The position numbers and the translations under genes were made by a program. The notes beneath the pieces were generated by a model. It was not told where the DNA came from. It saw nothing but the letters and a program-made list of their open reading frames with translations, and searched no databases. From NCBI GenBank assembly GCA_025463335.1, contig JAOBWJ010000010.1, forward strand, positions 1 through 38,164: DNA of 38,164 bases, read 5' to 3'. Below, piece after piece: positions 1-7,657 of this stretch. Position 1 is the stretch's first letter. The number at the start of each line of letters is the position of its first letter. The DNA is from Acidimicrobiales bacterium. Lineage in GTDB: Bacteria > Actinomycetota > Acidimicrobiia > Acidimicrobiales > CADCSY01.

Positions 1-82
1 GCTTGTTCTTCATCGTGATGTAGTTGCGGCGCTTGCACTGCTCGCAGGCGAGCGTCACCTTCACGCGCTTGTCGCTGGCCAT
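1..82 (-). CDS. rpmG: 50S ribosomal protein L33 (partial, 3' end outside window)
   Basis: The visible 27 codons read [20 protein letters not shown] and onward to YITMKNK, which is the zinc-ribbon form of L33. The first CxxC of the ribbon (CEQC) is visible; the second would lie beyond base 1. The purine-rich stretch GAAGAGAGA lies just before the ATG at 82. The gene follows tRNA-Thr and tRNA-Met on the same strand, an arrangement known from many Actinobacteria, where secE and nusG usually come next. The C-terminal half is outside the window. Confidence 0.93.
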   Translation of the reverse strand, partial: MASDKRVKVTLACEQCKRRNYITMKNK

Positions 83-110
83 CGGTTTTCTCTCTTCTTC
101 GGGCCGGTCC

Positions 111-187
111 TGGTAGCGGCGGCCGGATTTGAACCGGCGACAACTCGATTATGAGCCGAGTGCTCTAACCAACTGAGCTACGCCGCC
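111..187 (-). tRNA. tRNA-Met (anticodon CAU)
   Basis: The minus strand gives a full 77-nt cloverleaf including an encoded CCA (bases 113-111). The acceptor stem is GGCGGCG paired with CGCCGCT-type bases, and the T-arm is GGTTCAAATCC. The anticodon loop CTCATAA reads CAU. The A after the anticodon, the general sequence and its place before rpmG fit the elongator tRNA-Met. A CAU anticodon could also belong to tRNA-Ile2 modified with lysidine, which is less likely here. Confidence 0.95.
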
Positions 188-214
188 TTGGGTTGTTGCG
201 CCCGCCGAGGCGGG

Positions 215-290
215 TGGAGCCCCCTGTCAGAATCGAACTGACGACCTTTTCCTTACCATGGAAATGCTCTACCGACTGAGCTAAGGGGGC
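215..290 (-). tRNA. tRNA-Thr (anticodon GGU)
   Basis: The minus strand gives a 76-nt cloverleaf with an encoded CCA (217-215). The acceptor stem is GCCCCCT/AGGGGGC, the D-arm is AGCTCAGTCGGTAGAGC, and the anticodon stem-loop is TTTCC-ATGGTAA-GGAAA. The anticodon is therefore GGT, reading ACC/ACU threonine codons. Only 27 bp separate it from tRNA-Met, so both tRNAs and rpmG are probably on one precursor transcript. Confidence 0.96.
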
Positions 291-340
291 GTAGGTGTCC
301 TTGCCCCCCTTGGCTTGCGCAGGGGCAGGTCGGACGAGCA

Positions 341-346
341 AGGATA
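341..346 (-). promoter_or_regulatory. Candidate -10 box for the tRNA-Thr/tRNA-Met/rpmG transcript
   Basis: On the minus strand TATCCT (TANNNT) lies 50 nt before the 5' end of tRNA-Thr. No convincing -35 hexamer is seen at 17-18 nt. It is the best -10-like match between tRNA-Thr and the divergent acetyltransferase gene, but the call rests on position and a weak match. Confidence 0.3.
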
Positions 347-378
347 GCCAGTGTCCCACCGATGGGGAACTCGGCCCC

Positions 379-384
379 TACGAT
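379..384 (+). promoter_or_regulatory. Candidate -10 box giving a leaderless start for the GNAT gene
   Basis: TACGAT matches TANNNT and ends 7 nt before the GTG at 392, which is the spacing expected if transcription begins at the start codon. There is no Shine-Dalgarno sequence before either this GTG or the upstream in-frame ATG at 362. The box would lie inside the gene if the ATG were used, so box and start choice support each other but are not independent. Confidence 0.4.
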
Positions 385-391
385 CCGACCC

Positions 392-880
392 GTGGACGTG
401 CGCGTGGCCCGGACCGACGATGCCGAGGCCCTGCGGGCGATCTACAACGTCGAGGTCGAGACCTCGACGGTGACGTTCGACCTCGTACCCCGCTCCCCGG
501 CCGAGCAGCGGGCCTGGTTGGCGGCCCGAAGCGGTGCCCACACCGCACTGGTGGCCGCCGAGGGCGAGGGGATCATCGGCTTCGCCGCCCTCTCCCCGTA
601 CAAGGAGCGTCCGGCGTACTCGACCTCGGTCGAGGACTCCGTCTACGTCCACCGGTCGCACCAGGGGAAGGGCGTGGGCAAGGTCCTCCTCGGCGCCCTG
701 CTGGAGACGGCCCAGGCCTCCGGGTTCCACGCCGTGTTCGCCCGGATCGTGGGGGGTCACGAGGCGTCGATCGGCCTCCACGCCGCCCACGGCTTCGAGA
801 TCATCGGCACCGAGCGGGAGGTCGGCCGGAAGTTCGGCAAGTGGCTCGACGTGGTCCTCATGGAGCGGCTGTTGCGGTGA
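392..880 (+). CDS. GNAT-family N-acetyltransferase (phosphinothricin acetyltransferase-like)
   Basis: This is a 162-residue GCN5-related acetyltransferase that would transfer acetyl from acetyl-CoA to an amine. The acetyl-CoA pyrophosphate loop is visible in VHRSHQGKGVGKVLL (Q/R-x-x-G-x-G). The N-terminal RVARTDDAEALRAIYN and the later ARIVGGHEASIGLHAAHGFE match the phosphinothricin/methionine-sulfoximine acetyltransferase branch. I chose the GTG at 392 because it gives the usual family N-terminus (about 18 residues before IYN) and is preceded by a TANNNT box. The ATG at 362 would add ten residues. The 3' end overlaps the convergent Kelch-like gene by 23 bp. The true substrate cannot be read from the sequence. 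Confidence 0.85.
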   Translation: MDVRVARTDDAEALRAIYNVEVETSTVTFDLVPRSPAEQRAWLAARSGAHTALVAAEGEGIIGFAALSPYKERPAYSTSVEDSVYVHRSHQGKGVGKVLLGALLETAQASGFHAVFARIVGGHEASIGLHAAHGFEIIGTEREVGRKFGKWLDVVLMERLLR

Positions 881-2159
881 CCGGCGGGCCGTCAGGGGTG
901 TAGAGCTCGCCGGCCTCGATCAACGTGCAGCAGCTACTGATCCCCGGGCTCGTCTGGGTGGAGAAGCCGCCGCCCCACACCACCGCCGAGCGCCCGAGCC
1001 AGGCCCACGACGCCTCCTCGCGACGGTGGTCGATCGGCGAGGCCGGCCCCACCTGCCACGCGCGGGTGGTCGGGTCGAAGGAGACAGGTCGGGCGCCCTC
1101 GCCGTCCAGGGTGAGTACCGCCGTACCGGTCCACAGCTCGCCGAAGCGATCGCTGCCGGCGAAGGCGACGGGCGCGTCGGGCACCCGTTCCCACATGCCG
1201 GTGGCCAGATCGACCAGGGCGGCATCGCGCAACGTGACGTCGCCGTCGTGGCCGCCGCCGACGAACAGCCGACTGCCCGTCCAGGCCACGGTCATCTGGC
1301 CCCGCACTCCGTCGAGACCCCACGGGACCTCCCGCCACCGGTCGGCAGTCGGGTCGTAGACCTGGAGGGTGTTGTTGCCAACCGACGTCCCGGACGTGTT
1401 CACGCGCCCGACCACTGCCAGCTCGGTGCCGGTCCACACCGCGTCACCGAAGCTCGGCATCGGCCCGGCAGGCAGCGAGCCCTTCCGCCAGGAGTCGGTC
1501 GCCGGGTCGTAGACGGCGACCTGGTTCACCGTGCCCCCCTCGCCCGGATCGTCGATGCCGACCACGACCAGCTCGGTGCCGGTCCACACCGCGTCGTTGA
1601 GGGCGCTGGCCCCGTTGCCCAGGGGCGGGGCGGCCAGCGTGCGCCACGCGTTGGCGACGGGGTCGTACGCGGCGGCCACCACGTCGTCGCGCTCGCCGGA
1701 CACGACGATGGCCTCGTGGCCCGTCCACGCCCCGACGGCGTCGCCCACCCGGAACGGCCCCGCCGGCACCTTCGTCCAGGTGTCGTCGGCGGCGTCATAC
1801 ACGGCGCCGTCGAGCCGGGTGTCCCCGTTGGAGCCGCCCCACACCAGGACCCGGTCACCCATGGCGACCGACAGGTGCTGCATGCGGGGTGAGATCGGCG
1901 CTTCCGCCATGGCGTGCCAACCCGGCTCGCGTGCCGGCGTGCCGGCCACCGTGTGAACCGAAGGATCCTGGCGCAGGGCAGCCATGCCAGCGATCATCCC
2001 GACTACGACGGCTGCCGCCAAGGCGCCTCGCCCGACTGCTCGGCGGCGGCGCACCACGGCGATCTGTCCCGCCACCCGGTCGTCAAAACCCGCCGGCACG
2101 TCCTGGGTGGCGGCCGCCGCGTCCAGCCCGCTTCGCAGGCGTTCCTCGAGATCGTTCAT
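858..2159 (-). CDS. Membrane-anchored Kelch-like repeat protein, partner of the ECF sigma factor
   Basis: The protein has 433 residues. The first 35 or so are charged and likely cytoplasmic, followed by one hydrophobic segment (VGRGALAAAVVVGMIAGMAA, about residues 40-60). The rest is built of Kelch-type beta-propeller blades. Repeated signatures are D-x-W (DDTWTKVP, NAWRTLA, DSWRKG, DRWREVP, GMWERVP), AYDP/VYDP turns, and AVWTGTELVVVG-like strands. The ATG overlaps the TGA of the sigma gene (ATGA, 2156-2159), so translation is coupled. In this position one expects an anti-sigma or sensor protein. The short cytoplasmic N-terminus could hold the sigma factor, but I see no zinc-binding HxxxCxxC anti-sigma motif. 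The anti-sigma role is inferred from context only. Confidence 0.8.
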   Translation of the reverse strand: MNDLEERLRSGLDAAAATQDVPAGFDDRVAGQIAVVRRRRAVGRGALAAAVVVGMIAGMAALRQDPSVHTVAGTPAREPGWHAMAEAPISPRMQHLSVAMGDRVLVWGGSNGDTRLDGAVYDAADDTWTKVPAGPFRVGDAVGAWTGHEAIVVSGERDDVVAAAYDPVANAWRTLAAPPLGNGASALNDAVWTGTELVVVGIDDPGEGGTVNQVAVYDPATDSWRKGSLPAGPMPSFGDAVWTGTELAVVGRVNTSGTSVGNNTLQVYDPTADRWREVPWGLDGVRGQMTVAWTGSRLFVGGGHDGDVTLRDAALVDLATGMWERVPDAPVAFAGSDRFGELWTGTAVLTLDGEGARPVSFDPTTRAWQVGPASPIDHRREEASWAWLGRSAVVWGGGFSTQTSPGISSCCTLIEAGELYTPDGPPVTATAAP

Positions 2160-2659
2160 CGGTCTTCCTCCAACAGGGTGCGCAGCTGCTCGAGCGCGCG
2201 GTGGACATGGGTCTTGACCGTCCCGGGGCTCACGCCCAGGAGGTCGGCGGTCTGCTGCTCGGACCGGTCCTCGTAGAACCGCAGGACGACGGCGGCCCGC
2301 TGCCGGAGCGGGAGGCGCTGGAGGGCGACGTGCACGGCGTCGCGCTCGGCGGCGTCGTGGTCGAGCAGGCGCACGGCCGGTTCGACCCGGCGCCGGTCGT
2401 CGTAGCGGCGCCGGACGCCGGCCCGTCGGGCCCGGCCCCGCAGCTCGTTGACGATGGCCCGGCGGACGTAGGCCCTCGGGTCGTCGATGCTCCCGCCGCG
2501 CCACCGGGGCCACGTGCGGGCCAGGGCCTCGGCCACCGCGTCCTCGGCCCGGTGGTGATCGCCGCAGAGCAGGTAGGCGAACCGCAACAGCCCGACGTGC
2601 TCGTCCCGGACCAACCGGTCGAACGACGCCAGCTCAGTGGGGCCGTGGGCGCTCATCAT
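2156..2659 (-). CDS. ECF RNA polymerase sigma factor, SigE-family (SigM-50-like)
   Basis: This 167-residue protein has sigma region 2 at about residues 10-80 (FDRLVRDEHVGLLRFAYLLC, then DAVAEALARTWPRW, then DDPRAYVRRAIVNE). Region 4 is at about 105-160 (LQRLPLRQRAAVVLRFYEDR, then QTADLLGVSPGTVKTHVHRAL, the helix-turn-helix). It would direct RNA polymerase to a small regulon. The start is one of two adjacent ATGs (2659 or 2656). It overlaps the 3' end of nagA by 26 bp and the downstream Kelch-like gene by 4 bp. No match to an autoregulatory ECF promoter was found upstream. Confidence 0.9.
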   Translation of the reverse strand: MMSAHGPTELASFDRLVRDEHVGLLRFAYLLCGDHHRAEDAVAEALARTWPRWRGGSIDDPRAYVRRAIVNELRGRARRAGVRRRYDDRRRVEPAVRLLDHDAAERDAVHVALQRLPLRQRAAVVLRFYEDRSEQQTADLLGVSPGTVKTHVHRALEQLRTLLEEDR

Positions 2660-3680
2660 GCAACCGTCCAGACGCGGCAGAGTCCGGTTCGGTTGACGGG
2701 CGGGACCAGATGATCTCGCCGGCCACGACGGTGGTCACCACCTCGAGCGCCGGGGTGAGCAGCACGAGGTCGGCCCGGGCGCCCACCCGGAGCTGGCCTC
2801 GGTCGGGCAGGCGGGCGTAGCGGGCCGGCGCCGACGTGGCCGCCCGGATGGCCCGCTCGGGCGAGCCCGTCCATGCCGCCAGGTTGCGCACGGCGCCGTC
2901 GAGCAGCACGGCGCCGCCCTGGAGGATGCCGTCCCGGCGGGTCGGGCCGGCCACGGCGTCGGACACCAGCACCAGCCGCTCCCCCGCCGCCCGCTCGACG
3001 ATCACGGCCACCGCCGGGTGCACGTGCTCGCCATCGGCCACCAGGGTGACGAACAGCCGGTCGTCTGCCAGGGCCAGCCCGGCGGGACCCGGCGCCCGGT
3101 GGTGGAGCGGGGCCATGGCGTTGAACACGTGCGTCACGCCGTCGACGCCCGAGAGGTCGGTGGCCTCGGTGTGACCGGCGGCCACCACCACACCGGCGGC
3201 GCGAAGTCGAGCGATCACCTCGGTGGCGCCCGGCAGCTCAGGGGCGAGCGTCACCAACCGCACGCCGGTCAGGTCGTCGAGGTCGAACGGTCGGAGCAGG
3301 CTCGGCTCGTGGGCGCCGGCGATGGCCAACATCGGCCCCTCGAGGTGGAGGCCGGGGGCGTCGGCACCGCGGTGGTCGGCCGGGCGGGCAGCGAGGGTGG
3401 CCTGGGCCCGCTCGACCACCCCGGCCGCCGAGGTGACGATCGTGGGCAGGAAGGTCGTGACGCCGGCCCGCGGGAGCAACGCCGCCAGCTCCCAGAGCCG
3501 CTCGGGCTCGGCGGCCAGGTCGATGCCGAAGGCCCCATTGCACTGGAGGTCGACGTAGCCCGGGGCGACCAGCAGGCCGGTGGCGTCGAGCACCTCGTCG
3601 GCGTCGGCCCGCTCCCCCATCGAGGCGATGCGGCCGTCGACGAGGAGCAGGTCGGGCCCGGCTACCAGGACGCTCGCCAT
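2634..3680 (-). CDS. nagA: N-acetylglucosamine-6-phosphate deacetylase
   Basis: A 348-residue amidohydrolase that removes acetate from GlcNAc-6-P in amino-sugar and peptidoglycan recycling. The sequence shows YVDLQCNGAFGID, where Q-x-N replaces the usual HxH as in E. coli NagA. It also shows the metal-ligand Glu in HLEGPM, His ligands in AAGHTEAT and VTHVFNAMAPLHHR, and the catalytic Asp in LVSDAVAG. Its C-terminal RADLVLLTPALEVVTTVVAGE is the closing beta strand typical of the fold. It is somewhat shorter than the usual 380 residues. No nagB or transporter is adjacent. The tail overlaps the sigma factor start, so the three genes may be read on one message. Confidence 0.9.
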   Translation of the reverse strand: MASVLVAGPDLLLVDGRIASMGERADADEVLDATGLLVAPGYVDLQCNGAFGIDLAAEPERLWELAALLPRAGVTTFLPTIVTSAAGVVERAQATLAARPADHRGADAPGLHLEGPMLAIAGAHEPSLLRPFDLDDLTGVRLVTLAPELPGATEVIARLRAAGVVVAAGHTEATDLSGVDGVTHVFNAMAPLHHRAPGPAGLALADDRLFVTLVADGEHVHPAVAVIVERAAGERLVLVSDAVAGPTRRDGILQGGAVLLDGAVRNLAAWTGSPERAIRAATSAPARYARLPDRGQLRVGARADLVLLTPALEVVTTVVAGEIIWSRPSTEPDSAASGRLHDERPRPH

Positions 3681-3712
3681 GCGCCCATCATCGTCCGGGT
3701 AGGAAGACCCCC

Positions 3713-5608
3713 ATGCACCTACCTCGCCGCGCCCTGGCCGCCGCCGTGCTCGTCACCCTCGTCGGGACACCGGCCGCCTCGGCAGCGGAGGGCGACGCCG
3801 ACCCAGCATTCGGGGGTGGGCGACCGGTGGCCGTCGCCGGCCTGTCCGCCGACGTGCTGGCCGTGCAGCCCGACGGCAAGGTGCTCGTCCTCGGGGCCGA
3901 CCGCAACGGCGCCGGCATCCGCCTGGCCCGGCTCCTCACCGACGGGACGCTCGACCCGTCGTTCGGCACCGGCGGCCAGGTCTCCGTCGATACCCGCTCC
4001 TTCGACGTGGCCGGGCGGCTGGCCGTCGCCGACGACGGCCTGATCTACGCCTCCGACGCGCCGCCACCGCTACCGCGGTCCTCCCGCCTCGACCGCCTGT
4101 GGCGGTTCCTGCCCAGCGGTGCGCCCGACCCCGCGTTCGGCACCGGCGGCGTCGTCGACTTCGACGGCTTCGGCCTCGACCAGCTCGCCCCCCTGCCCGA
4201 GGGCCGTGCGGTGCTCGCCGTCAGCGGCGACGGCCCGTTCCCCGGCGACGAGGGCCGGCTGTGGGCCCTTCGGGCCGACGGCAGCCGCGACACCACGTTC
4301 GCCGGGCACGGCGAACGGCTGCTCCCAGGCCGGGCCAACGGGCTGGTCCGCGCCGGTGACCGGCTGGTGGTCGATGCCCCGAGCGCGTTCAGCCCCGACG
4401 CCGCGGCGACCCTGGTCGTCCGCCTCGACCTGCAGGGCGCGCCCGATCCCGGGTTCGGCTGGGGCGGCGTGGTCGCCCTGCCGCCCGGCGACTCCGGAGG
4501 GCACGGCGTGGTCGTCGACCGCGATGGGCGCCTGGTCGTGCGGGCCGACCGCCCGCGGCGGCTGCTCGGCGACGGGAGACCCGACCCGTCGTTCGACGCC
4601 TCGGCCTACGGCATGGCCGGCGGGCCGATCGGCGTGCTGGCCGACGGGTCGGTGATCGTCCAGGGCCCATCGGGGACCGCCCGGGTCGGGACCGACGGCG
4701 GCTGGGACCGATCGTTCGGGCCGTGCGGCGCGGTGGCGTCGGCAAACGCGGCGGTGGGTGCCGACGGTCGGGTGTACGTCGCCGCCGGTGACGGCGTGGC
4801 CCTCGTCCAGACGTCGCCGGGCGGGCCGAACCAACCGCTCCCGGGGGGCCAGTCGCTGATCGAGCTCCAGGCCGACGGCCTCCGCACCTACGGGAGCCCG
4901 TGCTCGTTCGGCTCGCTCGCCGGTCGCCACCTGAACCGCCCGGTCGTGGGCCTGGCTCGAACCCCGTCGGGCAACGGCTACTGGATCGTGGCCGGCGACG
5001 GCGGCATCTTCAGCTTCGGCGACGCCCGGTTCCTCGGCTCTACGGGCAGCCTCCACCTCAACCAGCCGATCGTCGGCATGGCCGCCACCCCGTCCGGCCG
5101 CGGCTACTGGCTCGTCGCCCGCGACGGCGGAGTCTTCACGTTCGGCGACGCCGTGTTCCGGGGCTCCACCGGCAGCCTCCAGCTGCGCCGCCCGATCGTG
5201 GGCATGGCCGCCACCCCGTCGGGCCGGGGCTACTGGTTGGTCGCCGGCGACGGCGGCATCTTCACCTTCGGCGACGCCCGGTTCCTCGGGTCCACGGGCG
5301 GCACGCTGCCGGCCCGGCCGGTCGTGGGCATGGCCGCCACGCCCAGCGGCGCCGGCTACTGGATCGTCGCTGCCGACGGCCGGGTGCTCCCGTTCGGCGA
5401 CGCCCGTCGCTACGGCGACCCGACGGACGTCTCCGGCCTCACCGGACCCGGCTTCACGGTGGCCGGGATCGTCCCGACGCCGAGCGGTCAGGGCTACTTC
5501 GTCGTCGATGCCGACGATCGCGACCTGTTCGTGTCCCGCTACGGCGACGCCTTCCCCATCCCGCTGAGCCACCACGAGGGCGGCGGACGGGTCATCGCCG
5601 TGGCCTGA
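3713..5608 (+). CDS. Secreted protein with delta-60 and GYW/FGDA tandem repeats
   Basis: The 631-residue product starts with a signal peptide (RRALAAAVLVTLVGTPAASA, cleavage near residue 24). The N-terminal two thirds carry delta-60-type repeats, seen as VQPDGKVLVLGA, LLTDGTLDPSFGTGGQV, SGAPDPAFGTGGVV and DGRPDPSFDA, which are propeller-like. From about residue 411 there are four 42-residue units of the form VVGMAATPSGRGYWLVAGDGG-IFTFGDARFLGST, then one decayed unit. Such repeats are common in secreted Acidimicrobiia proteins and are probably beta-propeller or adhesion modules. No catalytic domain is seen, so the function is unknown. AGGAAG before the ATG is a usable ribosome binding site. 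A strong hairpin follows the stop. Confidence 0.85.
   Translation: MHLPRRALAAAVLVTLVGTPAASAAEGDADPAFGGGRPVAVAGLSADVLAVQPDGKVLVLGADRNGAGIRLARLLTDGTLDPSFGTGGQVSVDTRSFDVAGRLAVADDGLIYASDAPPPLPRSSRLDRLWRFLPSGAPDPAFGTGGVVDFDGFGLDQLAPLPEGRAVLAVSGDGPFPGDEGRLWALRADGSRDTTFAGHGERLLPGRANGLVRAGDRLVVDAPSAFSPDAAATLVVRLDLQGAPDPGFGWGGVVALPPGDSGGHGVVVDRDGRLVVRADRPRRLLGDGRPDPSFDASAYGMAGGPIGVLADGSVIVQGPSGTARVGTDGGWDRSFGPCGAVASANAAVGADGRVYVAAGDGVALVQTSPGGPNQPLPGGQSLIELQADGLRTYGSPCSFGSLAGRHLNRPVVGLARTPSGNGYWIVAGDGGIFSFGDARFLGSTGSLHLNQPIVGMAATPSGRGYWLVARDGGVFTFGDAVFRGSTGSLQLRRPIVGMAATPSGRGYWLVAGDGGIFTFGDARFLGSTGGTLPARPVVGMAATPSGAGYWIVAADGRVLPFGDARRYGDPTDVSGLTGPGFTVAGIVPTPSGQGYFVVDADDRDLFVSRYGDAFPIPLSHHEGGGRVIAVA
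4943..5446 (+). repeat. Four 126-bp in-frame tandem repeats
   Basis: Units begin at 4943, 5069, 5195 and 5321, each 126 bp (42 codons). Units 2 and 3 are nearly identical in protein sequence (IVGMAATPSGRGYWLVA-x-DGG-(V/I)-FTFGDA), and the DNA is also highly similar. A fifth, diverged unit follows to about 5560. Loss or gain of units by recombination would keep the reading frame. Confidence 0.85.
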
Positions 5609-5615
5609 GAACGGA

Positions 5616-5645
5616 AGGAGGCGCCCTCCGGAGAAGGCGCCTCCT
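5616..5645 (+). terminator. Hairpin terminator after the repeat-protein gene
   Basis: A perfect 10-bp GC-rich stem (5616-5625 AGGAGGCGCC with 5636-5645 GGCGCCTCCT) encloses a 10-nt loop, 8 nt after the stop codon at 5608. There is no T-tract, as is common for actinobacterial terminators. It also stands just past the 3' end of the convergent tRNA-Tyr (5658), so it may serve both directions. Confidence 0.75.
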
Positions 5646-5657
5646 GTCCATCCTGTG

Positions 5658-5739
<82 letters not shown>

Positions 5740-5755
5740 TTGGGAGCGGCCACGA

Positions 5756-5761
5756 TAGCGT
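5756..5761 (+). promoter_or_regulatory. Candidate -10 box giving a leaderless YajQ-family mRNA
   Basis: TAGCGT (TANNNT) ends 6 nt before the ATG at 5768 and no Shine-Dalgarno sequence is present. This fits transcription starting at or near the start codon. No clear -35 element is seen. The same short interval must also hold the promoter of the divergent tRNA-Tyr. Confidence 0.4.
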
Positions 5762-5767
5762 CATCAC

Positions 5768-6259
5768 ATGCCGAGCTTTGACGTGGTGTCCGAGATCGAC
5801 ATGCAGGAGGTCCGCAACGCCGTGGACCAGGCCCAGCGTGAGCTGGCCACCCGCTTCGACTTCAAGGACACCGGATCCGAGATCGAACTGGGGAAGGACG
5901 AGCTGACGCTCCGCTCCTCCTCCGAGGACCGCCTGAAGGCCGTGCGCCTGGTGCTCGAGGAGAAGTTCGTGAAGCGCAAGCTGTCGCTGAAGACCCTCGA
6001 CTGGGGCAAGGTCGAGGACGCCTCCGGGCAGAACGTGCGCCTGGTGGTTGGCCTCAAGGCCGGGATCAGCAGCGACACGGCCCGTGACCTCAACAAGCGC
6101 ATCAAGGCGCTTGGGATCAAGGGCGTCCAGAGCCAGACCCAGGGTGACGCCATCCGGGTCACCGGCAAGAAGCGGGACGACCTCCAGGCCGTCATCGCCG
6201 CCCTCAAGGGTGCCGAGGATCTCGAACTGCCCCTGCAGTTCAACAACTTCCGGGACTAG
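5768..6259 (+). CDS. YajQ-family (DUF520) nucleotide-binding protein
   Basis: The 163-residue protein matches the YajQ family from end to end. It begins MPSFDVVSEIDMQEVRNAVD and continues with RFDFKDT, the VRLVLEEKFVKRKLSLKTLD core, LNKRIKALGIKGVQSQTQGD and the closing LPLQFNNFRD. Family members are small two-domain ferredoxin-like proteins, and some bind cyclic di-GMP and act as transcription co-regulators. Length is normal. It stands alone between tRNA-Tyr and a noncoding stretch. Whether this member binds c-di-GMP cannot be told from sequence alone. Confidence 0.95.
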   Translation: MPSFDVVSEIDMQEVRNAVDQAQRELATRFDFKDTGSEIELGKDELTLRSSSEDRLKAVRLVLEEKFVKRKLSLKTLDWGKVEDASGQNVRLVVGLKAGISSDTARDLNKRIKALGIKGVQSQTQGDAIRVTGKKRDDLQAVIAALKGAEDLELPLQFNNFRD

Positions 6260-6404
6260 AGAGAGATCAAGCCGTAGCGAATAGCGGCGTTCGGCCCTTC
6301 AGAGGCAACGAGGGCGAAGGACGGTCACCCGGCCGAACTGGCGATGGAAAGTCATCAAAAACGTTGACTATTCGTCGCGGGTTCGGCGAGGGATCCCAGC
6401 AGGA
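6260..6404. other. 145-bp intergenic stretch between convergent genes
   Basis: No ORF or recognised RNA family is seen. Base composition is less GC-rich than its surroundings, with an AAAA run near 6356. CGAATAG (6278-6284) can pair with CTATTCG (6368-6374), closing about 83 nt, and short internal GATG/CATC pairs are possible. This could be a structured 3' end for either convergent gene, but no T-tract is present. Confidence 0.4.
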
Positions 6405-7610
6405 CTAGCGGGTCCAGCCGGCGACGCGGGCGAGGGCATCAGGGACGAGCGGGAGGAGCCACTGGCGGGCCTGTTCCTCGGCGCTGGCCTGCTCGAGGGT
6501 GGCCGCGGCCACCGCGGCCCAGTCGATGCGGTCGGCGGCTGCCAGGGCATCGCGCTCGGCCAGCCGCAGAGTGCCGCCGGCCGGGTTGGCGGCGGTGGCC
6601 CACAAGAGCGCGGCTCGGGGGCTGAGCGAGTCGAGCTGGGGGGCCGGGGCGGTGACCGGCACGTGGGGCACGGCCGGCTGCTGCGACGCCCGGGCGTAGG
6701 CATCGAGGAGCTGAGGCGCGAGGTGCAGCGCGTCGGCCACGAACCGGTCGACCACCGGCTTGGGTGGCACGGCCGGCCCACCGGCGGGGTGGACCTCGAA
6801 GTGGAGGTGAGCGGCGCCGCCACGGGCGTTGCCCGAATCCCCCACGAAGCCCACGACCTGCCCCGTCTTCACCGTGACCCCTTCGGCGATGCCAGGCCCG
6901 AGGCCGGAGAGGTGGGCCATGTACCAGTACGTGCGATCGGGCTGCTGGACGTAGACGGCGAGGCCGCCGAGGCCGTGGTTGGTGACCCGCACCCGCCCGT
7001 CGACCGGCGCCCGGACCGGCGTGCCATAGGCGGCGAAGATGTCGAGGCCCTGGTGGAGCCGCCAGCCGGGGCCGAAGCGGGGGAACCACCAGTCGTCGGA
7101 CCACACGGCCGTGCCCGCCACCGGGAAGCGGCCGAAGCCGACGACGGCCCGCTGGGTCGCGTCCAGCCCGTACTGCTGGAGCGGGGCCAGCGCCGCCACC
7201 AGCGTCTTGGTGTTGTTGGCCGGCGTGCGCCGGACCGAGTTGACCATGGCCTGCAACTCGGGCGGCATGGCCCCGGCGTCGTGCGTCGGGGCACCGTCGC
7301 CCTCACCAGGCGGCATCGGCTCCGAGTGCGACGGAGGTGCCGTGGTCGTGGTCGCCGGGGCCGGGGGCGTGGTCGGCGGCGTGAGCAGGCCAGGCTTGGT
7401 CGTCGTGGTGGTGGTCGACGACGGGCGCTGTGCCGGCGGCGCGGTGGTGGTAGAGCCCCCACCGAGCGGTGGGAGCTGCTGACCGAGCTGGGCGTGGGCG
7501 GTCATCGAGCCGACCACCAGCAGCACCGACGTGGCGGTTGCCACCACTGCTGCCGCCCGCCGGCGGGACCCCTCGACCGAAAGCATCTGAAAGACGACTT
7601 CGCCGTCCAC
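6405..7610 (-). CDS. Secreted M23-family (LytM) peptidoglycan endopeptidase
   Basis: From the GTG at 7610 the product has 401 residues. I prefer this start because AGGAAGG lies 6 nt before it. An upstream TTG (7637) has no ribosome site. A signal peptide (RRRAAAVVATATSVLLVVGS to MTAHA) is followed by a Thr/Pro-rich linker (about residues 52-105) and a C-terminal M23 domain. Zinc ligands are visible: H186 and D190 in WRLHQGLDIF, and H270 in HLHFEV; H233 in AHLS and H268 are the catalytic-site histidines. The domain would cut peptide cross-links in the cell wall. A further tail of about 120 residues follows the domain. It is the last gene of a same-strand run after htpX. Confidence 0.88.
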   Translation of the reverse strand: MDGEVVFQMLSVEGSRRRAAAVVATATSVLLVVGSMTAHAQLGQQLPPLGGGSTTTAPPAQRPSSTTTTTTKPGLLTPPTTPPAPATTTTAPPSHSEPMPPGEGDGAPTHDAGAMPPELQAMVNSVRRTPANNTKTLVAALAPLQQYGLDATQRAVVGFGRFPVAGTAVWSDDWWFPRFGPGWRLHQGLDIFAAYGTPVRAPVDGRVRVTNHGLGGLAVYVQQPDRTYWYMAHLSGLGPGIAEGVTVKTGQVVGFVGDSGNARGGAAHLHFEVHPAGGPAVPPKPVVDRFVADALHLAPQLLDAYARASQQPAVPHVPVTAPAPQLDSLSPRAALLWATAANPAGGTLRLAERDALAAADRIDWAAVAAATLEQASAEEQARQWLLPLVPDALARVAGWTR

Positions 7611-7657
7611 CGGATGCCTTCCTGCGTGGCGGTGCAATCACCGCCACGATGCGTGAG

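Noticed and set aside
6260-6404. Riboswitch (c-di-GMP, c-di-AMP or cobalamin type) near the YajQ gene and the peptidase gene
   Set aside because: The stretch is downstream of both convergent genes and lacks the conserved cores of these classes.
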